Shown here piece after piece: positions 5,966 through 12,063 of a DNA stretch of 12,063 nucleotides (the first letter of the stretch is position 1; every line of letters begins with the position of its first letter). A program made the translations under genes and the position numbers. The notes under the pieces were generated by a model, which was given only the letters and a program-made list of their open reading frames with translations, made no database searches and was not told the origin of the DNA. Source of the stretch: Actinomycetota bacterium (GTDB lineage: Bacteria; Actinomycetota; CADDZG01; WHSQ01); NCBI GenBank assembly GCA_019348445.1, contig JAHWJK010000047.1, forward strand, positions 1-12,063, written 5' to 3'.

Positions 5966-8143
5966 ATGAGCAAAGAGGCGGTCCGCGAGACGTTCGACGT
6001 GAAAGGCATGACCTGTGCGTCGTGCGCGGCGCGGGTGCAGAAGGCGCTCGCGACCACGCCGGGTGTGAGCGAAGCCGGCGTGAACTTCGCTCTCGGCCGG
6101 GCGACCGTTGAACGCGACGAGTCGGTCGCCATCGACGACCTCGCGTCGGCGGTCGACGCGGCGGGTTACGAGCTCATCGTCGAGCCCGAGGTTGCGACAT
6201 CGCATGGCGGCCACGGCGAGCACGATCATGGCATCGCGGTGGGGAGTGAGGACGACCTCACCCGCGCCGCGTGGAGGAGTGTCGTCGTCGCCGCGATCCT
6301 GAGCGCGCCGATCGTCGGTCTTGCGATGTTCGGTCCGATGCACGCGCATTGGGTCCAGTGGACCCAGCTCGTGTTGACAACGCCCGTGTTGTTCGGTCCC
6401 GGTCGCCGCTTCCTGACGAGTGCGTGGAAGCAAGCTCGTCATCTGAGCTCGAACATGGACACGCTGATCGCGCTGGGGACGCTGTCGGCGTATGGGTACT
6501 CCGTCTACGCGCTGTTCTTCGGAGGAGACGTCTATTTCGAGACGGCCGCGGTCATCATGACGTTCCTCTTGCTCGGTAAGTACTTCGAGCATCGTTCGAA
6601 GAGCCGCGCGTCGCAGGCCATCCGCTCATTGCTGGAGCTCGGGGCGAAGGAGGCAACGGTCGTACGCGATGGCGTCGAGGTGCCGATCCCGATCGACGAG
6701 GTCGAGATCGGTGACGTGATCAGGGTTCGGCCCGGCGAGAAGATCCCTACCGACGGGATCGTGCGGGACGGCGCGTCCTCCGTCGATGAATCGATGCTCA
6801 CGGGCGAACCGATCCCGGTCGACAAGCTCGTGGGCGACGAGGTCTTCGGCGCGACGATCAACGCGGGTGGCTCGCTGCTGATCGAAGCGACGAGGGTCGG
6901 CGCCGACACGGCTCTGGCGCAGATCGCCGCATTGGTTGAGTCCGCCCAGTCGCGCAAGGCTCCGATAGAGGGTCTTGCGGACAGGATCTCGGCGATCTTC
7001 GTTCCGATCGTGATCTCCGTTGCCATAGTGACGTTCGCCGGCTGGATGGTCACCGGCCATTCGTTCGAGACGTCGCTGATCACCGCGATCGCGGTGCTGA
7101 TCATCGCGTGCCCGTGCGCGATGGGTCTCGCGACCCCGGCCGCGGTGGTGGTCGGGACCGGCAGGGGGGCCGCGATGGGGATCGTCATCAAGGGCGGAGA
7201 TGTGCTCGAGCGATCGGGCGCGATCGACGCGGTCGCTCTCGACAAGACCGGCACGATCACCACCGGACAGATCGCGGTCACCGACGTCATCGCTGCGGCG
7301 GGTCATGACGAGGACGAGGTCCTCGCGCTCGCCGGAGCCGTCGAAGCGCTCTCGGAGCACCCCATTGCACGCGCGATCGCTGCTGCTGCGGCGCCGGTCT
7401 CGGACGTAAGCGGGTTCTCGTCAACGCCCGGCTCCGGCGTAGAGGGTCGCGTCGCGGGCGCACAAGTCAGCGTGGGACGGCGATCGTTCGCGGCCCCCGA
7501 GGCACCACCCGAGCTGGTCGAATCCGCAGAACGACTCAGCCGCTCCGGTCGCACCGTCGTGTGGGTGGGGGACGGGAAGGACGCCGTCGGTCTCGTTGCC
7601 GTGGCCGACACGGTCAAGGCGACTGCCCGCGATGCCGTCGTCGCTCTGCAGCGGATGGGGCTGGAGACGATCTTGATCACGGGCGACAACGATTCGACGG
7701 CCCGAGCGATCGCAGAGCACGTCGGGATCGAAAAAGTCCGCGCCGAGGTCATGCCTGAGGACAAGGTGACGGAAGTCGCACAGCTGCAGGAACAAGGAAA
7801 GAGAGTCGCGATGGTGGGTGACGGGATCAACGATGCGCCCGCTCTCGCGCAGGCCGATCTCGGTATCGCGATCGGCACCGGGGCGGACGTCGCGATCGAA
7901 GCGGCAGACGTGACGCTCGTAGGCGGCGATCCGCAACTCGCCGCAACCGCCATCGGCCTTGCTCGGCGGACGCTCACGACCATCAAGCAGAACCTGTTCT
8001 GGGCGTTCTTCTACAACGTGACCGCGATACCGCTGGCGGTGGTGGGTCTCCTGGATCCGATGATCGCCGCGGCCGCGATGGCGTTCTCGTCGGTCAGCGT
8101 CGTCCTGAACGCCCTCCGCCTCCGCCGCTTCCGTTCTTTCTAA
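5966..8143 (+). CDS. copA: Copper-exporting P1B-type ATPase CopA
   Basis: The 725-residue protein is a complete P1B-1 ATPase that pumps Cu(I) out of the cytosol using ATP. It has one N-terminal heavy-metal-associated domain with GMTCASC (C17, C20), then a linker with a short histidine cluster (H80, H83, H86, H88), transmembrane helices from about residue 103, the actuator TGEP (279-282), the membrane metal site CPC (382-384), the phosphorylated aspartate D426 in DKTGT, the nucleotide-site HP (465-466) and GDGINDAP (618-625). The Cu(I) subgroup residues in the last two helices are present: Y683-N684, and M706 with S708-S709. The set CPC + YN + MxxSS distinguishes it from Zn/Cd pumps. ATG 5966 is followed immediately by a normal HMA domain. 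Transcription is likely derepressed by copper through the operator upstream. A 12-base inverted repeat begins in its last codons. Confidence 0.96.
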   Translation: MSKEAVRETFDVKGMTCASCAARVQKALATTPGVSEAGVNFALGRATVERDESVAIDDLASAVDAAGYELIVEPEVATSHGGHGEHDHGIAVGSEDDLTRAAWRSVVVAAILSAPIVGLAMFGPMHAHWVQWTQLVLTTPVLFGPGRRFLTSAWKQARHLSSNMDTLIALGTLSAYGYSVYALFFGGDVYFETAAVIMTFLLLGKYFEHRSKSRASQAIRSLLELGAKEATVVRDGVEVPIPIDEVEIGDVIRVRPGEKIPTDGIVRDGASSVDESMLTGEPIPVDKLVGDEVFGATINAGGSLLIEATRVGADTALAQIAALVESAQSRKAPIEGLADRISAIFVPIVISVAIVTFAGWMVTGHSFETSLITAIAVLIIACPCAMGLATPAAVVVGTGRGAAMGIVIKGGDVLERSGAIDAVALDKTGTITTGQIAVTDVIAAAGHDEDEVLALAGAVEALSEHPIARAIAAAAAPVSDVSGFSSTPGSGVEGRVAGAQVSVGRRSFAAPEAPPELVESAERLSRSGRTVVWVGDGKDAVGLVAVADTVKATARDAVVALQRMGLETILITGDNDSTARAIAEHVGIEKVRAEVMPEDKVTEVAQLQEQGKRVAMVGDGINDAPALAQADLGIAIGTGADVAIEAADVTLVGGDPQLAATAIGLARRTLTTIKQNLFWAFFYNVTAIPLAVVGLLDPMIAAAAMAFSSVSVVLNALRLRRFRSF

Positions 8144-8180
8144 ACATCCGGGTGCTATAGCCGGTCAGGTTTAGAAAGAA
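8134..8180. repeat. Inverted repeat with 12-base perfect arms at the copA/exonuclease junction
   Basis: TTCTTTCTAAAC (8134-8145), covering the last copA codons and the stop, is repeated as its exact reverse complement GTTTAGAAAGAA at 8169-8180, 7 bases before the next start codon. The 23-base interval holds a short CCGG/CCGG pair (8148-8151 with 8161-8164) and the palindrome GCTATAGC (8154-8161). The arms are unusually AT-rich for this window. There is no T-run behind the right arm, so a standard intrinsic terminator on the + strand is not supported. It could be a weak terminator or mRNA 3' stabiliser for copA, or an operator for the next gene. Confidence 0.6.
8156..8161 (+). promoter_or_regulatory. 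Weak -10-like TATAGC before the exonuclease gene
   Basis: TATAGC lies in the 44-base gap after copA, with only a poor match (GTTCTT, 8133-8138) at the -35 position 17 bases upstream. If real, transcription would start about 20 bases before ATG 8188 and the inverted repeat would flank the promoter, as an operator would. This is a weak call. Confidence 0.2.
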
Positions 8181-8187
8181 TGGGGAG

Positions 8188-9054
8188 ATGGCCACCTTCT
8201 TCCTCGATGCGCCGAGCCTGGTCTATCGCGCGTTCTTCGCCCTCCCGAAGACGCTGACGGACGATCACGGCAACTCGGTCAATGCGGTGCGCGGATTCAT
8301 GGACATGGTCACGACGCTGATCGTCCAGCGACACCCCGACGAGGTGGTCTCGGTGTTCGACGCGGATTGGCGTCCGCAGTTCCGAGTAGACGCGTATCCC
8401 GGCTACAAGTCCGAACGCTCGGAGGACCCGCCCGAACTCCCTCCGCAGTTCGACATCATCGCCGAGGTTCTCGACGCCGCGGGGATGGTCCGCGCCGAGA
8501 CGCCCGGCCTCGAAGCCGACGACGTGATCGCCACGCTCGTGTGCGATGTCGACGGTGACGACCGCGCCGTGGTTGTCACCGGTGACCGCGACCTCATCTG
8601 TCTTGTTCGCGACCCACATGTGAAGGTGCTCTTCCCGGTGAAGGGAACGAAGGAGATGAGCGAGCTCGATGAAGCGGCGGTGCAGGAGAAGTACGGCATC
8701 CCGGCCCGGCTCTATTCGGAGTTCGCGATGTTGCGCGGCGACAGCTCGGATGGTCTCCCCGGCGTACCCGGGGTCGGGCCGAAGACCGCCGTCACTCTGC
8801 TCACCAAGTACGGGTCCATCGACGGCATCTACGCGAACCTGCCCGAGCTGTCGGAACGCCACCGCAAAGCCTTCGAGGGCGCCTTCGACTACCTCGTGTC
8901 GATGGAGACCGTCGTCGAGCTGGTTAGAGACGCCGAAGTCGTCGCAACGGAGAGGCACGAACCCGACGAGGACCTGCTTCGAGAGCTGGGGGACAAGCAC
9001 AACCTCGGAAGCAGCGTCGGTCGCCTGCTCCACGCCCTAAGGTCCGAACGATGA
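8188..9054 (+). CDS. Stand-alone 5'-3' exonuclease (DNA polymerase I 5'-nuclease type)
   Basis: The 288-residue protein corresponds to the 5'-nuclease part of DNA polymerase I without any polymerase domain. Acidic residues for the two metal ions are in place: D7 in FFLDA, D58/D60 in FDAD, E109-A-D111-D112, D133/D135 in TGDRD, and D185/D188 in GDSSDGLPGVPGVGPKTA, which is also the start of the helix-hairpin-helix (H3TH) region that binds DNA. YPGYKSER (70-77) matches the arch-proximal segment of the family. Such enzymes cut 5' flaps or exonucleolytically remove RNA primers. All catalytic acids seem present, unlike the Xni/ExoIX branch, which has lost some. GGGGAG touches ATG 8188 with only 1-base spacing, so initiation may be inefficient or leaderless. 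Its stop overlaps the next start (ATGA). Confidence 0.9.
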   Translation: MATFFLDAPSLVYRAFFALPKTLTDDHGNSVNAVRGFMDMVTTLIVQRHPDEVVSVFDADWRPQFRVDAYPGYKSERSEDPPELPPQFDIIAEVLDAAGMVRAETPGLEADDVIATLVCDVDGDDRAVVVTGDRDLICLVRDPHVKVLFPVKGTKEMSELDEAAVQEKYGIPARLYSEFAMLRGDSSDGLPGVPGVGPKTAVTLLTKYGSIDGIYANLPELSERHRKAFEGAFDYLVSMETVVELVRDAEVVATERHEPDEDLLRELGDKHNLGSSVGRLLHALRSER

Positions 9055-9680
9055 CGACGATCTACCTCGTTCGGCACGGGGCAACCGATTGGAACATCAA
9101 CAAGCGCGCGCAGGGGACCGCGGATATCCCCCTGAACGAGCACGGCGAGATGCAGGCGCTCCACACGGCGGAGGAACTCGCAAAAGTTGAGGTAGACGCG
9201 GTCTACACGAGTGACCTCCAGCGCGCGTGTTTCACGGCGGAAGCGATCGCGAAGCTCCACGGGCTCGACATCGTCAAGGAGCCACGGTTCCGAGAGATCG
9301 ACCAAGGCGAGTGGACCGGCCTGACGGTGGACGAGATCCGGAGACGATGGCCGGAAAAGTGGGGGCCGGCGCGGCATTACAACGCGCGACCTGGTGGGGA
9401 ATCTCCACAACAGGTACGGAGCCGCGCGCTGGCAGCGTTGAAAGAGGTCGTCGAGAAGCATCCCGACGAGCACGTGGTCATCGTCAGCCACGGCGGGACG
9501 ATCAGGTGGATCAGTGCCGAAGCTCTCGATTACGACGACAAGCAGTCGGCGCGCATCCGCGGCGTCGGCAACGGCGAGGTCGTATGCCTGTCCGCGCAGC
9601 TAAACGACGGGAAGCTCGAACTGTCGAACTTGGCGCGTTGGGACGGTCACACGACGGACCTGGACGACCCGAACGACTAA
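9051..9680 (+). CDS. Histidine phosphatase (phosphoglycerate mutase-like)
   Basis: The 209-residue protein is a branch 2-hydrogen-phosphatase of the histidine phosphatase superfamily. It carries LVRHGAT with the phospho-accepting H9, R58 in DLQRA, the acid/base E82 in REIDQGEWTG, and H147 in SHGGT. Lengths near 200 residues and this motif set occur in cofactor-dependent phosphoglycerate mutase-like phosphatases, including glucosyl-3-phosphoglycerate phosphatase and alpha-ribazole phosphatase (CobC); the substrate cannot be chosen from sequence, and true phosphoglycerate mutases are usually longer. Start ATG 9051 overlaps the exonuclease stop by 4 bases, and AAGG (9039-9042) is 8 bases upstream. 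The acidic tail (DLDDPND) is unremarkable. Coupling to a nuclease has no obvious metabolic logic and is probably only operon packing. Confidence 0.88.
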   Translation: MTTIYLVRHGATDWNINKRAQGTADIPLNEHGEMQALHTAEELAKVEVDAVYTSDLQRACFTAEAIAKLHGLDIVKEPRFREIDQGEWTGLTVDEIRRRWPEKWGPARHYNARPGGESPQQVRSRALAALKEVVEKHPDEHVVIVSHGGTIRWISAEALDYDDKQSARIRGVGNGEVVCLSAQLNDGKLELSNLARWDGHTTDLDDPND

Positions 9681-9697
9681 CGACGTTACGGTCCTGC

Positions 9698-9710
9698 TAC
9701 CTTGAAGGCC
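9698..9710 (+). promoter_or_regulatory. Candidate leaderless -10 element (TACCTT) for the aminotransferase
   Basis: TACCTT (9698-9703) fits TAnnnT and lies 7 bases before ATG 9711, as at copA. The overlapping GAAGG (9704-9708) is only 2 bases from the ATG, too near for normal ribosome binding. No clear -35 hexamer is visible. The 30-base gap and this element suggest, weakly, a separate transcription start. Confidence 0.3.
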
Positions 9711-10892
9711 ATGGAGTTCCGGCGCATCGATCGCTTCCCGCCGTACGTCTTCTCGATCGTCAACGAGCTGAAGATGCAGGCGCGGCGAGCGGGCGAAGAC
9801 ATCATCGACCTCGGCATGGGTAACCCGGACATCCCGACGCCGGATGCCGTCGTCGACAAATTGAAAGAGGCCGCCGACAACCCGCGCAACCATCGTTACT
9901 CGGCCTCCAAGGGGATCCCGAAGCTTCGTCGTGCGGTCTGCGATCTCTACGAGCGGAACTGGGGCGTCCATCTCGATCCCGAGACCGAAGCGATCGCGAC
10001 GATCGGCGCGAAGGAGGGCCTGTCGCATCTCGCGTGGGTGTTGCTGGGGCCCGGGGATGCGGTGTTCGTGCCGGAACCGACGTACCCGATCCACACCTAC
10101 GCAATGATCCTGTCGGGCGCGCACGTCACGAGCGTTCCGCTCTCGCTCGGCTCCGACTTCTTCACGGATCTCATGGAGGCGTACGAACGTTCGGAGCCGA
10201 AACCGCGCGTCGTGCTGTGCTCGTTCCCGCACAACCCGACGACGGCCGTCGTGGACCTCGGGTTCTTCGAGCAACTCGTCGAGTTCGCGAAGCAGCGTGA
10301 AGTGATGATCGTGCACGACCTCGCCTACGCGGACCTCGTCTTCGATGCCGACGTCGCGCCGTCGTTCATGCAGGTTCCCGGCGCGAAGGACGTCGGTGTC
10401 GAGTTCTTCTCGATGTCGAAGTCCTACTCGATGCCCGGGTGGCGTCTCGCCTTCGCGGTCGGTAACCCGGAGATCATCGGTGCTCTCACGAAGCTGAAGA
10501 GTTACCTCGACTACGGCGTCTTCCAACCGATCCAGATCGCCGGCATCATCGCCCTGAACGAGTGCACGAACGTGCCAAAGCAGATCCGCGAGATCTATCG
10601 GTCGCGGCGCGACGTGCTCGCGGATTCGCTACAGCGCATCGGCTGGGACATGCCGACGCCACCGGCGACGATGTTCGCGTGGGCCGAGATCCCCGACGCC
10701 TTCAAATCGATGGGCTCGCTCGAGTTCGCGAAGTACCTCGTCAAGGAAGCGAAGGTCGCCGTGTCGCCGGGGATCGGGTTCGGTCCGAGCGGCGACAGTC
10801 ACATCCGGTTCGCGCTCGTCGAGAACGAGCAGCGCATCCGCCAGGCGGTAAGAGGCATCCGCCGAGCCCTCGAGGCCGGCCCGCCGCACTAG
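9711..10892 (+). CDS. Class I/II aminotransferase, AlaC-like
   Basis: The 393-residue protein is a fold-type I PLP-dependent aminotransferase. The N-terminus (FRRIDRFPPYVFSIVNELKMQ) is the typical opening of the AlaC / LL-diaminopimelate aminotransferase-like subgroup. Further marks are DLGMGNPDIPTP (33-44), YSASKG (63-68), PEPTYP (121-126), N175 in HNPTT, D203 and Y206 in HDLAYADLV, the PLP-binding lysine K237 in SMSKSYSMPGWR with R245, and the substrate-carboxylate arginine near RFALVEN at the end. The most likely reaction is glutamate-pyruvate transamination (alanine formation), but other amino acid donors are possible. ATG 9711 is preferred to a TTG 9 bases earlier because family members begin at MEFRRI. 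A large dyad starts directly after its stop codon. Confidence 0.9.
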   Translation: MEFRRIDRFPPYVFSIVNELKMQARRAGEDIIDLGMGNPDIPTPDAVVDKLKEAADNPRNHRYSASKGIPKLRRAVCDLYERNWGVHLDPETEAIATIGAKEGLSHLAWVLLGPGDAVFVPEPTYPIHTYAMILSGAHVTSVPLSLGSDFFTDLMEAYERSEPKPRVVLCSFPHNPTTAVVDLGFFEQLVEFAKQREVMIVHDLAYADLVFDADVAPSFMQVPGAKDVGVEFFSMSKSYSMPGWRLAFAVGNPEIIGALTKLKSYLDYGVFQPIQIAGIIALNECTNVPKQIREIYRSRRDVLADSLQRIGWDMPTPPATMFAWAEIPDAFKSMGSLEFAKYLVKEAKVAVSPGIGFGPSGDSHIRFALVENEQRIRQAVRGIRRALEAGPPH

Positions 10893-10939
10893 CCGAGTGG
10901 CATATAACGGACGGAATCCGTCTGGTATTTACCACTCGG
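10893..10939. repeat. 47-base imperfect dyad at the aminotransferase/MFS junction
   Basis: CCGAGTGG (10893-10900), beginning right after the TAG stop, pairs perfectly with CCACTCGG (10932-10939). The interval pairs further, with a GACGGA-A-TCCGTC core (10910-10922) centred on base 10916; about 12 of the 15 interior positions on each side can pair, one as a G-U wobble. The result is an almost continuous 23-position hairpin with three mismatches. No T-run follows, so it is not a classical terminator. It contains the proposed GTG start of the transporter gene, and could also be a protein-binding operator. Confidence 0.7.
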
Positions 10940-12063
10940 CGGAGAGTCGGGTCCTCGCGATCCTCGCCGTCGCTCTCATCCTGAGCATGTCGACGTGGTT
11001 CTCTGCCACCGCGGTCGTTCCGCAGCTCCGCGAGTTCTGGGACCTGACACCGGGGCAAGGGGCATGGCTCACGATCGCCGTTCAGCTCGGCTTCGTAACC
11101 GGTGCGATCGTGTCTGCGGCCGGAACGGTCGCGGACATCTTCAGTTCGCGCTGGGTCATCGTCGCCGGCGCGTTCGGAGCGGCGCTGGCCAATGCGGCCA
11201 TCGCGATCGTGGATTCACCCGGTGTCGCGACGGGTCTTCGTTTCGCGACCGGCTTCTTCCTCGCCGGCGTGTATCCACCTGCGTTGAAGCTGATGGCTAC
11301 TTGGTTCCGCGAGCGCCGTGGTCGAGCTCTCGGCATCCTCGTGGGCGCGCTAACTCTGGGTTCGGCGATGCCGCATCTCGTAAACGCGCTCGGCGGACTC
11401 GATTGGAGGATCGTGGTCTATTCGACCTCCGCCCTGACGGCGTTCGGCGGGATCATCGTCGCCGTCGGCGTGACGGAGGGGCCGTTCCCGTTCCCGAAGG
11501 CGACGTTCGACCCGCGCCAGGCGGTGAAGGTTCTGAAGCAGCGCGAGGTGCGGCTCGCGTCCCTCGGCTACTTCGGGCACATGTGGGAGCTGTACGCGAT
11601 GTGGGCGTGGTATCTCGTCTTCTTCTCCAACGTCATCGGCGCGCAACGAGGCAGTGAACGTGCCGCGCTCGCTACGTTCGCGGTGATCGGCATCGGCTCA
11701 CTCGGTTGCTGGACGGGGGGCCTGATGGGTGATCGATGGAGCCGGTCGAAGACGACGGCCGTGATGATGGGTATCTCCGGATCGTCTGCGCTCGCGAGCG
11801 CGATCCTCGCGAGCGCACCACCGTTGGTCCTCCTCGCGATCGGTCTCGTCTGGGGTTTCACCGTCGTCGCGGACTCCGCTCAGTTCTCGACGTTAGTCAC
11901 GGAGTTCGCGTCGCAGACCTACGTCGGGACCGCGCTGACGTTGCAGCTCGCGCTCGGGTTCACGCTGACGATCAGCACGATCTGGCTGGTGCCGCTGATC
12001 GAGTCTCTATCCGGCTGGGCATGGGCCCTCGCGGTGCTCGCCGCAGGACCGGCGCTCGGTGTT
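10897..12063 (+). CDS. MFS transporter, 3' end cut by the window
   Basis: The frame runs without a stop to the window edge, giving 389 codons. It has around ten hydrophobic segments so far, a first-helix signature MSTWFSATAVVPQLREFW (31-48), and two copies of the MFS loop motif: GTVADIFSSRWVI (76-88) between helices 2 and 3, and GGLMGDRWSRSK (274-285) at the matching place in the second half. This is a typical 12-helix major facilitator of about 400-430 residues, so little is missing. The substrate is unknown. GTG 10897 is the only start before the first helix (18 residues ahead of it); the next candidate, ATG 10987, would cut that helix. It has no Shine-Dalgarno sequence and lies inside the left arm of a large dyad, so expression may depend on coupling with the aminotransferase 4 bases upstream. 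Confidence 0.86.
   Translation, partial: MAYNGRNPSGIYHSAESRVLAILAVALILSMSTWFSATAVVPQLREFWDLTPGQGAWLTIAVQLGFVTGAIVSAAGTVADIFSSRWVIVAGAFGAALANAAIAIVDSPGVATGLRFATGFFLAGVYPPALKLMATWFRERRGRALGILVGALTLGSAMPHLVNALGGLDWRIVVYSTSALTAFGGIIVAVGVTEGPFPFPKATFDPRQAVKVLKQREVRLASLGYFGHMWELYAMWAWYLVFFSNVIGAQRGSERAALATFAVIGIGSLGCWTGGLMGDRWSRSKTTAVMMGISGSSALASAILASAPPLVLLAIGLVWGFTVVADSAQFSTLVTEFASQTYVGTALTLQLALGFTLTISTIWLVPLIESLSGWAWALAVLAAGPALGV

Noticed and set aside
6532..7290. Long reverse-strand frame of about 250 codons opposite copA
   Set aside because: It lies wholly antisense to a complete, motif-verified copA; its Ser/Thr/Pro-rich translation is what the opposite strand of GC-rich coding DNA gives.
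8134..8180. Intrinsic terminator after copA
   Set aside because: The stem is AT-rich and no T-run follows the right arm, so only an inverted repeat is reported.
8155..9033. Long reverse-strand frame of about 290 codons opposite the exonuclease
   Set aside because: The + strand carries the full set of 5'-nuclease motifs; the antisense product shows no recognisable domain.
9600..10526. Long reverse-strand frame opposite the histidine phosphatase end and aminotransferase
   Set aside because: It is Arg/Asp/Val-rich shadow sequence spanning two real genes.
10903..10908. TATAAC as a -10 box for the MFS gene
   Set aside because: It would start transcription downstream of the only GTG that keeps the first helix, and no -35 match is present.
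10893..10939. Intrinsic terminator after the aminotransferase gene
   Set aside because: The hairpin is strong, but it is followed by GC-rich sequence without a T-run and contains the next gene's start.
10995..11657. + strand frame of about 220 codons inside the transporter region
   Set aside because: Its product is arginine-rich and featureless, while another frame of the same strand encodes a clear MFS transporter that runs to the window edge.
1..12063. Mobile element, prophage, defence island or CRISPR array
   Set aside because: No transposase, integrase, direct-repeat array or base-composition break is visible; all genes are co-oriented with similar codon use.

Overview
This GC-rich window (low-to-mid 60s % by eye) has every supported gene on the + strand, packed with overlaps or gaps of a few bases. 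F420-type oxidoreductase, GTG starts, an ArsA/ROK-glucokinase/SRPBCC cluster of the kind known from actinobacteria, and start sites that look leaderless all point to an actinomycetote, probably a deep-branching or uncultivated one. This lineage call is inference; there is no rRNA or tRNA in the window.

Layout. (1) 1-212: the end of a possible small membrane-protein frame. (2) 164-5928: a likely long operon encoding a calcineurin-like phosphoesterase, an SRPBCC (START-like) protein, an ArsA/Get3-type ATPase with a C-terminal HSP20-like domain, a small cysteine-cluster protein, a ROK glucokinase, a DUF1232/YkvA protein, a polytopic membrane protein of unknown function and an F420-dependent luciferase-like oxidoreductase. 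(3) 5929-8143: a copper-controlled unit. A 19-base dyad of CsoR-operator type fills the spacer of a promoter that apparently drives a leaderless mRNA for the Cu(+) P-type ATPase CopA. (4) 8188-9680: a stand-alone Pol I-like 5'-3' exonuclease, translationally coupled (ATGA) to a histidine phosphatase. (5) 9711-10892: an AlaC-like class I aminotransferase. (6) 10897 to the window end: an MFS transporter cut by the window edge, whose proposed GTG start lies inside a 47-base dyad.

How they fit together. ArsA-HSP20, the SRPBCC protein, the small Cys protein and the glucokinase form a cluster whose members are known neighbours in actinobacteria; the joint role is not established. CopA exports cytosolic copper and is the only gene with an obvious dedicated operator; its regulator is not in the window. 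The other genes look like ordinary metabolism and transport.

No mobile element, CRISPR array, RNA gene, origin or convincing U-tract terminator is visible. No gene-free stretch exceeds about 45 bases. The most distinctive signals are regulatory: the operator-in-spacer promoter of copA, a recurring TAnnnT element 6-7 bases before ATG at three genes, and two large inverted repeats at gene junctions.
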